A stretch of DNA of 47,077 nucleotides from Bacteroidales bacterium (GTDB lineage: Bacteria; Bacteroidota; Bacteroidia; Bacteroidales; ML635J-15). Each line of letters starts with the position of its first letter. Position 1 is the first letter of the stretch. Below, piece by piece: positions 6,738-15,344 of the stretch. The notes under the pieces were generated by a model, which was given only the letters and a program-made list of their open reading frames with translations, made no database searches and was not told where the DNA came from. The position numbers were made by a program, and so were the translations under genes. Where the stretch lies: contig JAQUBO010000009.1 of assembly GCA_028686735.1 (NCBI GenBank), positions 1 to 47,077 of the forward strand, given 5' to 3'.

Positions 6738-7868
6738 ATGAAAACAATTATTTCTAAAACAATTTTGGTATTTGCAGCTTTATTATTGTACTTATCCCCT
6801 AGCTTTGGGCAAAACCCAGACGGTATGAGTTATCAGGCAGTAATTAGAGATGCAAGTGATAACTTGATAATCGATACACAAATTGGTATGCAAATTAGCA
6901 TATTGCAAGGTTCAGTAAGTGGACCAGCAGTTTATGTTGAAACTCAAACGCCTACCACCAATGCCAATGGTTTAGTGAGTTTTGTAATCGGAGGTGAAAC
7001 TGGTTTTGATGCCATTGATTGGGCAAACGGGCCATATTTTATTAAAACCGAAACTGATTTATCAGGAGGAGTGAACTATACTATAACAGGAGCAAGCCAA
7101 TTATTAAGTGTACCTTATGCATTACATGCAAAAACCGCTGAAAATGGACTTACTGATGGTAGTACATCTGGTGATATGCAATACTGGAATGGTACAGCAT
7201 GGGTAATTCTTGCAGCAACAGGAGAAGATGGAGCAAACTTACAATTGGTAGATGGCGTTCCTACATGGGTTGGAGGAGTAGCACCACCATTACCCAGTTC
7301 AGTAACTAATCCCACCACAGGTAAAATCTGGATGGATCGTAACCTTGGCGCTTCTCAAGTTGCTACCAGCAACACCGATGCCGCATCTTATGGTGACCTT
7401 TACCAGTGGGGACGTGGAACAGACGGGCATGAAAAACGTACTTCTGGCACAACATCAATATTAAGTACTACCGACACGCCCGGGCATGGAGATTTTATTA
7501 CCACTGACAGCGACCCTTACGATTGGCGTAACTCACAAAACGATGACTTGTGGCAAGGTGTAAACGGTATCAACAATCCTTGTCCAAGTGATTATCGCCT
7601 GCCTACAGAAGCAGAATGGGAAGCTGAGCGCACAAGCTGGGGCAGTAATAATTCAGCTGGGGCCTTTTCCTCACCTCTTAAGTTGCCCGTGGCAGGCTAC
7701 CGCATTAGCAACAATGGATTGATACACAATAGTGGTGCCCGAGGTTATTATTGGTCGAATAATGTAGTTGGTGTCGAAGTAACACTACTCTACTTCAATA
7801 GTAGTAGTGCTAATACACACAGTGATAATCGTGCGAACGCTTACTCTGTGCGTTGTATTAAAGACTGA
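6738..7868 (+). CDS. Secreted FISUMP-domain protein (C-type-lectin-like C-terminus)
   Basis: A 376-residue exported protein with a signal peptide ending PSFGQ (about residue 25). Residues 26-135 are the SYQAVIRD...GPYFIKTETD...LLSVPYALHAKTAE module common in Bacteroidota surface proteins. After a linker, residues 190-376 form a FISUMP (Fibrobacter major paralogous) domain with GKIWMDRNLGA, LYQWGRG, NPCPSDYRLPTEAEWEAE, GYYWSN and a terminal YSVRCIKD. This is the sulfatase-modifying-factor/C-type-lectin-like fold also used as the variable domain in diversity-generating systems. Codons are visibly GC-richer than in its neighbours, which suggests transfer. It lies between intact RM genes and an RM scar that starts right after its stop. 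Function likely binding or adhesion; ligand unknown. Confidence 0.8.
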   Translation: MKTIISKTILVFAALLLYLSPSFGQNPDGMSYQAVIRDASDNLIIDTQIGMQISILQGSVSGPAVYVETQTPTTNANGLVSFVIGGETGFDAIDWANGPYFIKTETDLSGGVNYTITGASQLLSVPYALHAKTAENGLTDGSTSGDMQYWNGTAWVILAATGEDGANLQLVDGVPTWVGGVAPPLPSSVTNPTTGKIWMDRNLGASQVATSNTDAASYGDLYQWGRGTDGHEKRTSGTTSILSTTDTPGHGDFITTDSDPYDWRNSQNDDLWQGVNGINNPCPSDYRLPTEAEWEAERTSWGSNNSAGAFSSPLKLPVAGYRISNNGLIHNSGARGYYWSNNVVGVEVTLLYFNSSSANTHSDNRANAYSVRCIKD

Positions 7869-7874
7869 AAAAAC

Positions 7875-8111
7875 TTAAAACCAAAGGTGTTAAAGCTATT
7901 AAAATTGCAATAATTAGATGGCGTTATTTTTATAGAAGGACGTTATAAGGTGTACAACAATCTGAATATGCAATTAAAGCAACTAAGGAAAAACTCGAAA
8001 CAGTTGAAGGCGACCTTTTTATTGCTAAACCCGAATACGATTTTGAGGAATTAAAAGAAAATATTGTTGCTAGTAAATTATATATAATGAGTAAATTTTA
8101 TTGTTTCTAGC
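7875..8111 (+). pseudogene. Scar of a second restriction-modification pair
   Basis: 7875-7957 matches the endonuclease gene at about 4600-4680 (residues about 209-235) with point changes and a one-base insertion. It joins at a shared CAA directly to 7958-8111, which matches methyltransferase codons 312 to the stop and the bases after it (5695-5846), with a two-base insertion near the end. Roughly 1 kb between the two parts is missing, so neither protein can be made. The homology runs on to about 8130, into the last codons of the minus-strand SDR gene. Confidence 0.85.
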
Positions 8112-9140
8112 TTATTGGTTTTTTTTGTGAGGATAAGCTTTTTGCATAGCCTCGCTTATTCCTTCCCAAACGTCTTTTCCACCAGAGAATCCTAATTCGT
8201 CAAATTTTAATTTTTGGCGAGTTTTAGTAGGATTAATAAAAAAATCTTCGGCTAAAATACCTGTCATTGCTTTTGCAAGATTTAATCCGCTTTGTAGTCC
8301 TTGTTTTTTTTCCTTTCTCATAACAGCCAATCCTGTTAAATAGCTAATAAATCTTGGGAGTTTTTTAAATTTTTTAGGAAATCCAGCCTCCGCCAGCATA
8401 AAGCGAATCATATCACGATATTTCATATTAACATCTGCAACAGGATATCTTCCATCATTTTTGCCATTATAAGCAGCTGCAACAATGTATTCGGCTACTC
8501 CAGTAACATGAATTGCTGTTGTACCACCATCGGGGAAATAAATTGCTGGTAGATTTTTAAATCTTTCAACAAAAACATCTTTCCAAATTGGCATCCGACC
8601 ATGCATTTCTCCAAAAATATATGGTAATTCCATTATCATTACATCAAAAACACCTTGACTGCCGATTTCAATTATTGTCTCGGCTTGCTCTACTCTGGCT
8701 CTTATGTATGGATGAGTTTTTGCTAATTTTCCATTTTTGATTTTGTCAAAATGAGAAAAATAAGAATTCATAATGATACAGCGTTTTATACCAGCTCTTT
8801 TGGCTGCCCTGCATATTTTTAAACATTGCACCACAAGTTTCTCATGGAAAAATTCGTAAGCAGGAGCTTTTGGCGTTATTCTCTCATCAGGACCAAGTCC
8901 ATAGACAAAAGTGTCATAATTTTGTCCTTTAAGCAATAAGAATATCTCATCTTCCGACATTTTAAATAAATCTCCATAAGTTTTTGAAATTTCTTTTGGA
9001 AACCAATCGTCTTCTCCAATATCTTCGTCTAAGGCAATAGTAGAGACCGAAACGCCTTGCTCTAAAAAAAGCAAAGCTGAATAATAACCGAGAAACCCTG
9101 TTCCTCCTGCGATAAATACGTTTTGTACTTTATGTCTCAT
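8112..9140 (-). CDS. Extended SDR / NAD-dependent epimerase-type protein with Tyr-x3-Arg
   Basis: A 342-residue Rossmann protein. GGTGFLG at residues 12-18 is the nucleotide-binding glycine motif of extended short-chain dehydrogenases such as sugar epimerases and reductases. The usual catalytic YxxxK is replaced by YIRAR (Tyr 145, Arg 149), so classical epimerase chemistry is doubtful; ligand binding or an altered reaction is possible. It overlaps the upstream SDR gene by 4 bases (stop/start ATGA at 9140-9137), so the two are coupled. Its last codons are duplicated behind the methyltransferase gene at 5846-5865. Substrate unknown. Confidence 0.75.
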   Translation of the reverse strand: MRHKVQNVFIAGGTGFLGYYSALLFLEQGVSVSTIALDEDIGEDDWFPKEISKTYGDLFKMSEDEIFLLLKGQNYDTFVYGLGPDERITPKAPAYEFFHEKLVVQCLKICRAAKRAGIKRCIIMNSYFSHFDKIKNGKLAKTHPYIRARVEQAETIIEIGSQGVFDVMIMELPYIFGEMHGRMPIWKDVFVERFKNLPAIYFPDGGTTAIHVTGVAEYIVAAAYNGKNDGRYPVADVNMKYRDMIRFMLAEAGFPKKFKKLPRFISYLTGLAVMRKEKKQGLQSGLNLAKAMTGILAEDFFINPTKTRQKLKFDELGFSGGKDVWEGISEAMQKAYPHKKNQ

Positions 9141-10165
9141 TTTGGTTTATTTTTAAAAAAACGGTCTAACATTTTAGCATCATCTTTATTAATTGCTTCG
9201 AGCGGTTCTGATTGTTTAATTAAGCGGTCCTTTATGATCGATTTTACACATTTTGTAATTGCTCGTTGGATATCTGTAACTTTACTTTTTTCGTGTAAGA
9301 AATAAGACTCTAGGTTATCTTTTCTGAATTTTATTATATTTTCTAAATCGTCTCCATCAGCATAGTTTCCACAATGAAAATTATGTTCAGCAAAAGTATT
9401 GTCGGGGAAGTTAACTTCCCCCAGACCAAATATCTCAAACGACTTTGTAAGAAACTCTAAATAAGTGCAACGACAATCTTTACCACCACCAAGATTAAAA
9501 ATTTTGCCCGCAAGCTTTTCTTTGTTCTCACTTGCATTTACAAAAGCCCTTGCTGTATCGGCAGGAGAACAGATTTCCATCTGCGTATTTAAAGGCATGT
9601 GAAACATCAATTTAGAAATTTTATGTCCTCCCATTATCGCTGTTAGCCTAAAAATACTCCATTGTAATTTGCTGGATTTAATTATTTCTTCAGCCGCAAT
9701 TTTGGTTCCTGCATATTCATCGCCCACACTAGGTAAAAGAGGATCGTTAATATAAATTTCTGGATCTATCAATCTGTCGCCATAAACTGATATTGAAGAG
9801 CTATATACAAAAAAGGCATTTGGAGATTTTTCTTCAAGATTCCTTACAAGATTTGCAGTTCCAATTGTGTTTATTTTGTGTGCTAACTCAGGTTCGTCAT
9901 CAGCTATTGGAGGTATTAAAGCCGCAATATGAATAACAAAATCTTTATTGTAACATACTTTTGCAATATCCTCATATTTTGAAATATCACCGTATTGGAT
10001 TTGTATATCTTTTTTAAACTTAGCAAATTTCTTTTTAGTTTTAGAATTATCTAAATCAAAAATGGTAATTTCATACTTGTCTTTTTGTGTATGTAATTGT
10101 TTTAATATTTCAAATCCAACAGTTCCAGAGGCACCTGTTAATAAAATTCTAGTTTTTATATTCAT
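9137..10165 (-). CDS. NAD-dependent epimerase/dehydratase (extended SDR)
   Basis: A 342-residue protein with GASGTVG at residues 11-17 for NAD(P) binding, a Ser-rich strand (VYSSSISVYGD, 120-130) and catalytic YAGTK (Tyr 151, Lys 155). This is a complete extended-SDR active site as in nucleotide-sugar epimerases. The last third is less conserved and would bind the substrate, which cannot be named. First gene of a two-gene unit; its stop overlaps the start of the second SDR. No carbohydrate gene cluster surrounds it, so the pathway is open. Confidence 0.85.
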   Translation of the reverse strand: MNIKTRILLTGASGTVGFEILKQLHTQKDKYEITIFDLDNSKTKKKFAKFKKDIQIQYGDISKYEDIAKVCYNKDFVIHIAALIPPIADDEPELAHKINTIGTANLVRNLEEKSPNAFFVYSSSISVYGDRLIDPEIYINDPLLPSVGDEYAGTKIAAEEIIKSSKLQWSIFRLTAIMGGHKISKLMFHMPLNTQMEICSPADTARAFVNASENKEKLAGKIFNLGGGKDCRCTYLEFLTKSFEIFGLGEVNFPDNTFAEHNFHCGNYADGDDLENIIKFRKDNLESYFLHEKSKVTDIQRAITKCVKSIIKDRLIKQSEPLEAINKDDAKMLDRFFKNKPK

Positions 10166-10424
10166 ATAAAAAAAATAATGGCCAAATATCGTAATTTTTG
10201 TTTAATAAATTTGGCTTAAACGTGATTATTAATATGTTTTTTGTTTCTATTTTTGAGTTATCTTAGGAAAACAATTATGCAATAGCGATTTCGTTTTGAT
10301 AAAAACTCACTGCTCCTTAATAACCCACATTATTACTTATATTGTGGGCAAAATCTGAGCGAATGAAAGCAATCCACAGATAATTATTTCCTCGAATATA
10401 AAAGCAAAAATAAACTGTAAAACA
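10166..10424. other. Intergenic region with a weak hairpin
   Basis: 259 bases between the glucan phosphorylase stop and the SDR start. CCCACA (10324-10329) and TGTGGG (10343-10348) form a 6-bp stem with a 13-base AT-rich loop and no following T run, so terminator function is doubtful. No gene seen. Confidence 0.35.
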
Positions 10425-13400
10425 TTATCCCCACATTACAAACCCCGAGTCGTGTTGATAAGGTAGCAGGTCATTTTTAGCATAAATTCTGATTGCATAA
10501 TTATAAAACCCTGGTTTTTGTGCAGCTCCCTTGACAGTGTATTTTGCAATTTTATTTTCAACACTTATGAGATTAGCTTTGTATTTTTGGTATATATGTG
10601 TAGCTCCGTTTTTGATGGCATTTGTAATAACTATTTCGACACCAACATCATCGGGGGATAATTGTTTAAGGTCTATTTCAATTTCTCCAATAAAGCTTTC
10701 TTTTATGTTCATAGGAGTTTGTTCGTAATCTGGAAATTTTGCACTAACGATAGTTAACTTATCCCAAGCTCGTTTTACATTTTGTTTCCACTCAGCAATT
10801 TCTATCGCAGCCGCATAATCGTTTTTCTTTATGTCAATAGATTGTTTATAAAGTTTATTATAGAATTTATCTTTATAATCGTCTATCATACGTTTGGTTG
10901 TAAACTGCGGAGCTATTTCTGCGATAGATTTTTTGATGTATTGTATCCAATCGTGTGGGATACCATTTTCATCACGTTTATAGAATAAAGGTATAATTTC
11001 ATTTTCTAGTAAATGATAAATTGTTTGAGTATCGAGTTCGTTTTGGAATTCTTGATTTTCGTAAACTCTTTCTGCTGATAAGGCCCAACCTGCTCCTGGG
11101 CGATAACCTTCAACCCACCAACCATCAAGAACGCTAAAATGCAATCCCCCATTCATCACTGCTTTCATTCCGCTTGTGCCAGAGGCTTCTTGTGGTCTGG
11201 TTGGAGTGTTTAACCAAATATCAACTCCTTGAACAAGTTTCTTTGCTAATCGGATGTCGTAATCTTCGATAAAAATAATTTTCCCTAAGAATGCATGACG
11301 TTTTGAGATTTCAATAATCCGTTGTATTAATTTCTGTCCAGCTTTGTCGTTTGGGTGTGCTTTACCAGCAAACAATATCTGAACTGGCATTTCTTTGTTG
11401 TTTAAAATTCTTGAGAGTCTGTCTAAATTACGGAATAATAAATCACCTCGTTTGTAAGTTGCAAATCTACGAGCAAAGCCAATTGTTAAAACATTATTAT
11501 CAATGTTTTCAAGAATATCAACAATGTTTTTGGGGTCTTCGTATCTTCTTATCCAGCTATCTTTTACTTTGTCTTTGACGTAAGTAACAAGTTTTGCTCT
11601 TTGTTCTTGTCGGATTTTCCAAATTGTCTCATCATCAACATTATTAATTTTAGCCCAGTGTTGCGGATTTGAAAGGTCGCTTAAAAATTCCTTGCCAAAA
11701 GTTTTTTCATATAATAATTTCCATTTTTTTGCTGTCCATGATTGATAGTGTACGCCATTAGTAACATAATTAACATGGTTTTCTTCGGCGAAATATCCTT
11801 CCCATAGATCAGCAAACATTTCTTTTGAGACTTGTCCATGTAATTTTGAAACTCCATTAACTTCTTGTGAAACATTTGCGGCAAGATAACTCATAGAGAA
11901 TTTATCTTGAGGATTAAGCCGACCTAATTTCATCATTTCGTTCCAAGATATTTTTAATCTTTCGGGATAATGCGACATATATACTCGCATTAAGTCTTCG
12001 TCAAACTTATCGTGTCCTGCTGGAACAGGAGTGTGAGTAGTAAACAGTGTAGATGCTCTGATTATTTCAAGTGCTTCATTAAATTTTAGATTTCGTTTTG
12101 TTCTTAGTATTCTTAGTCTTTCGAGACCTATAAACGCTGCGTGTCCTTCGTTACAATGGTAAATATTAGGGCGGATGCCCATGGCTTGTAAGGCTCTAAT
12201 TCCACCAATGCCAAGAATCATTTCTTGTTTAAATCGGAACTCAAGATCTCCACCATAAAGCTGTGAGGTTATGTATTTATCTTGCTCTTGATTTTCCTCA
12301 ACATCAGTATCTAAGAGATAAAGCGAAATGCGTCCTATCTTTACTTCCCAAATCTTAGCATATACATTACGTCCTGGGAAATGAACCATAATTTTTATTT
12401 GTGCACCATCCTCATCACGCACAGGCAGAATAGCCATTTTATCAAAGTTTTGTGGGATATATTCGGCATGTTGTTCTCCGTGTATAGTAATTTTTTGTTT
12501 AAAATATCCAAATCTGTACATTAAGCCAATTCCCACAATATCTGTGTTTGTATCACTTGCTTCTTTAAGATAGTCGCCAGCAAGAATACCTAATCCGCCA
12601 CTAAATATTTTGATATTGTCGTTAAGCCCATACTCCATGCTAAAATATGCTATTTTTGGTGAAGTTTTTTGATTTGCAACTTCCATATATTTTGAAAAAT
12701 CATTGCAAACCTGATCATATAAATTCGTAAAAAATGTATCTGATTCGAGCTCTGTCATTCTTGATAATGGGACATCTTCGAGAAAAGTAACTGGATTATA
12801 AGAATGTTGGCGCCAAAGTGCAGGATTGATATATTTAAACATTTGACTTGCATTGTAATTCCATATCCACCATTGGTTTAATGAGAGAGTTATAAGACAA
12901 TTAAATCTTTTGGGTAAGATTGTCTGAATCTCAAATTTTCGCCATAAAGGAGTTTTTGCTTCTGCATTTAATGTACTTACAGAGGGTCTCGTTTTGGGCA
13001 TACTGATAATTTCATCATGGCGATCGCTAACTTTGTTTAGGGCGATTGTATAGGCGGTTAGGTATTCATCAATTAAGTTTGTCCAAAGAGCTTTTTCTGC
13101 CGCTTTCAAAGCTGCTTGTCTTAGATTGGTTTTGTCGGCGTCAGTGGAGCGAGCAAAACTTTCGATTGAGGCAGCAATATTATTTATTACCTCTTTGCTA
13201 TTATCCTCATTGCGTTCGATAATAGTAACAGATTTATCATTTTCTGAAAGTTCTGTTTGCATCCATTTTCCAAATCCTGCAAGGTTTGTTGTAATTGTTG
13301 GTATCCCGAAAGCTATAGACTCTAGCGGTGTATAACCCCAAGGCTCATAATATGAGCCAAAAGTTGTAAGGTCGATACCTGGTAGTATGTCGTAGTATTT

Positions 13401-14663
13401 TAAATTAAAAATTCCGTCAGACCCATTAAGGTATGATGGAACAAATATAACTTTTACTTTATCTTCAGGACGATTAAATAATTCATTTTGGCGGATACGT
13501 TCAATAATGGGGTCATAATCAGCGTCATGAAGGTTGTGTGTTAATATGTTATTCTCTAAAGGGGTTTCGTCCTCAATGTTATTTAGTTTGTTGCATAGAG
13601 ACTTTACTGGCCCATAATTGTTTCCAGGAACAAGAATGAAAGCAAGAATTTCTTCTTGTGAATCTTTGTTTTTATTGAGTTGTCCAAGGGCATCGATAAA
13701 AAGATCGTATCCTTTATTGTGAAATTCATATCGGCCAGATGTTGCAACAATTATAGGTTCTTTATTGTATTTATAATTATGTAAGAGTTCAGCGGCCCCA
13801 AGTAATCTTTTACGAGCAAGTAAACGTTTTTGCTTATAGTCTTCGGTTTTAGGGACAAAGTCATTTTCAAATCCATTTGGTGTAATAATATCAACTTTTT
13901 TCTCAAGTAAATGCAAACACTCGTTAGCTGTAATTTCACTTACAGTTGTAAATACGTCTGCATTATGAGCTGATGTTTTTTCGAGACTTTGTTTTGCTGT
14001 TATGTTTAAGTCTCTTGCAACAAGATCGCCGTTGTAAGTTTCGAGATTTTTGTATAATGGCCAGCGATTACCTGCAATACTGCGACCAACAGCTGTTGCG
14101 TGCGTTGTGAAAACAGTTGCGATTTGTGGCGTATTTGTCTTCAAATATAAAGCACCTGTTCCTGTCATCCACTCGTGAAAGTGAGCAATGGTTTTTTCAT
14201 GAACTGAAAGGTTAAAATCTACAAAACTCTCAATTACTTTTCCTGTTGCATAACCAAAAAGTGCCGGCTCAATATAGTCCCATTGACCTGTTAAGGAGTC
14301 GAGTTGATAATCTTCCCAAAATTTAATTAATATATTATCTTTTTGACTTATATAACCAGAAAAATCTACAAGTAATACTTTTGGTTTTCCAGGTATATTC
14401 CAACGACCAGTACGGATCCTAATTCCTTCGGAGTCGGCTTTACGATGCCAATCTGTAAATAATGAATTGTCTTCAATAAATTCTGGATAATCATTCGTAT
14501 CACGCCATAAGTCAGGTCCAATAAAGATAAGTTCCTTACAATTCTTTGACAGTGTTTTGGATTTTGTTGACAAGACAGTATGAATTCCACCAACTTTGTT
14601 GCATATTTCCCAACTTACTTCAAATATATAATCAGGTTTTATTATGTTTTTGTTATTTTCCAT
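10425..14663 (-). CDS. Glycogen synthase / alpha-glucan phosphorylase fusion
   Basis: A 1412-residue two-enzyme fusion. Residues 8-560 resemble family GT3 glycogen synthase (EVSWEICNKVGGIHTVLSTKS, FTTHATAVGRSIAGN, YEPWGYTPLESIAFGIPTITT), which extends alpha-1,4-glucan from a nucleotide-glucose. From about 585 comes the alpha-glucan phosphorylase N-terminal domain (NQWWIWNYN...LWRQHSYNPV), then family GT35 phosphorylase (IAYFSMEYGL, FSGGLGILAGDYLKEASD, EGHAAFIGLERLR). The pyridoxal-phosphate lysine lies in EASGTSGMKAVMNGG. The last 110 residues are a less conserved beta-rich tail. Polymer-building and polymer-degrading activities thus share one chain, an arrangement known in Bacteroidota. A minus-strand TAACTTTA at 14813-14806 could be the -7 box. 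No other glycogen genes adjoin. Confidence 0.93.
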   Translation of the reverse strand: MENNKNIIKPDYIFEVSWEICNKVGGIHTVLSTKSKTLSKNCKELIFIGPDLWRDTNDYPEFIEDNSLFTDWHRKADSEGIRIRTGRWNIPGKPKVLLVDFSGYISQKDNILIKFWEDYQLDSLTGQWDYIEPALFGYATGKVIESFVDFNLSVHEKTIAHFHEWMTGTGALYLKTNTPQIATVFTTHATAVGRSIAGNRWPLYKNLETYNGDLVARDLNITAKQSLEKTSAHNADVFTTVSEITANECLHLLEKKVDIITPNGFENDFVPKTEDYKQKRLLARKRLLGAAELLHNYKYNKEPIIVATSGRYEFHNKGYDLFIDALGQLNKNKDSQEEILAFILVPGNNYGPVKSLCNKLNNIEDETPLENNILTHNLHDADYDPIIERIRQNELFNRPEDKVKVIFVPSYLNGSDGIFNLKYYDILPGIDLTTFGSYYEPWGYTPLESIAFGIPTITTNLAGFGKWMQTELSENDKSVTIIERNEDNSKEVINNIAASIESFARSTDADKTNLRQAALKAAEKALWTNLIDEYLTAYTIALNKVSDRHDEIISMPKTRPSVSTLNAEAKTPLWRKFEIQTILPKRFNCLITLSLNQWWIWNYNASQMFKYINPALWRQHSYNPVTFLEDVPLSRMTELESDTFFTNLYDQVCNDFSKYMEVANQKTSPKIAYFSMEYGLNDNIKIFSGGLGILAGDYLKEASDTNTDIVGIGLMYRFGYFKQKITIHGEQHAEYIPQNFDKMAILPVRDEDGAQIKIMVHFPGRNVYAKIWEVKIGRISLYLLDTDVEENQEQDKYITSQLYGGDLEFRFKQEMILGIGGIRALQAMGIRPNIYHCNEGHAAFIGLERLRILRTKRNLKFNEALEIIRASTLFTTHTPVPAGHDKFDEDLMRVYMSHYPERLKISWNEMMKLGRLNPQDKFSMSYLAANVSQEVNGVSKLHGQVSKEMFADLWEGYFAEENHVNYVTNGVHYQSWTAKKWKLLYEKTFGKEFLSDLSNPQHWAKINNVDDETIWKIRQEQRAKLVTYVKDKVKDSWIRRYEDPKNIVDILENIDNNVLTIGFARRFATYKRGDLLFRNLDRLSRILNNKEMPVQILFAGKAHPNDKAGQKLIQRIIEISKRHAFLGKIIFIEDYDIRLAKKLVQGVDIWLNTPTRPQEASGTSGMKAVMNGGLHFSVLDGWWVEGYRPGAGWALSAERVYENQEFQNELDTQTIYHLLENEIIPLFYKRDENGIPHDWIQYIKKSIAEIAPQFTTKRMIDDYKDKFYNKLYKQSIDIKKNDYAAAIEIAEWKQNVKRAWDKLTIVSAKFPDYEQTPMNIKESFIGEIEIDLKQLSPDDVGVEIVITNAIKNGATHIYQKYKANLISVENKIAKYTVKGAAQKPGFYNYAIRIYAKNDLLPYQHDSGFVMWG

Positions 14664-14843
14664 GTTAGTTAATTTTATGTTATTTAATTAAATTTAAAGA
14701 ACTTACAAATATATAAAGATTATAAACTATTACTCCATAATTCTTTTACAAATTAATGAAAGTTCATAAAAACATCCTAATATTGTGTCTTAATTCTTTA
14801 TAGTCTAAAGTTAGGTTTTTATCAAGATGTACTTATATAGTGC

Positions 14844-14960
14844 CCGCAAGAACCGAGTTTACGAGCTTACTTCGACAAGCTCACTTCGACAAGCTTACTT
14901 CGACAAGCTCAGCACATCGCAGCACATCGCAGCACATCGCAGCGCAGCTAAAACTACCAC
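14844..14960 (+). repeat. Modular dispersed repeat, copy A (14-mer and 10-mer tandem units)
   Basis: After GTTTACGAGC come three 14-mers, TTACTTCGACAAGC / TCACTTCGACAAGC / TTACTTCGACAAGC (14867-14908), then three AGCACATCGC 10-mers (14911-14940) and the tail GCAGCTAAAACTACC. Related copies lie at 28960-29020, 30429-30575 (reverse) and 40406-40450. Confidence 0.85.
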
Positions 14961-15032
14961 TTTTTGTGTCTTTGACCTGCTTGTCGGCAGACAGGTAAGA
15001 AAGCGTCAAAGACAAGGCTTTATTCACAAAAA
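14961..15032. repeat. Long imperfect hairpin beside repeat copy A
   Basis: Nested inverted repeats: TTTTTGTG (14961-14968) with CACAAAAA (15025-15032), TCTTTGAC (14969-14976) with GTCAAAGA (15005-15012), ACCTG (14975-14979) with CAGGT (14992-14996), and TGTC with GACA inside. It could fold as RNA or as a cruciform. Function unknown; a transposon end or regulatory hairpin is possible. Confidence 0.55.
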
Positions 15033-15344
15033 TTTATTATTTTAATGGTGTTCGTGAGCTAAAGGATCAAGAGTTTCGCAACGAAGCAGATGCACAAAGA
15101 TAATTGTAAGCTTTCTCAAAATTTGGCTAATAATAAAACCATAAACACCTTGCCAAACCACTGACTAACAACCTATTATAAGCCAACTAACACCCAAAAC
15201 TGGGTATGTTAATAACTTTAAACATTCAATACAAATGTCTGACAATCTGACATTTACTTCCGTTTTCCATTAAAAGCGGTGAACGGCTTTAGCCCTCACC
15301 GAAGGTAATAATGCGGGTTAAACTAAGATCTTTTGCAAAACTAC

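Larger units (their letters stand above)
14664..15344. other. Intergenic region: AT-rich leader, modular repeat, hairpin, then unassigned
   Basis: 681 bases without a gene. It holds the probable promoter region of the glucan gene, the modular repeat at 14844-14960, the inverted-repeat structure at 14961-15032, and about 300 bases (15040-15344) in which I see no gene, apart from a short GC-richer patch near 15265-15315. Confidence 0.6.

Noticed and set aside
6738-7868. Complete diversity-generating retroelement
   Set aside because: No reverse transcriptase, accessory protein or template repeat was seen in the window; only the target-like fold is present.
10324-10348. Terminator after the glucan phosphorylase gene
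   Set aside because: The stem is only 6 bp with a long loop, and no T run follows on the minus strand.
14867-14940. Short tandem repeats as a CRISPR array
   Set aside because: The 14-mers and 10-mers are directly adjacent with no unique spacers, and no cas genes are near.
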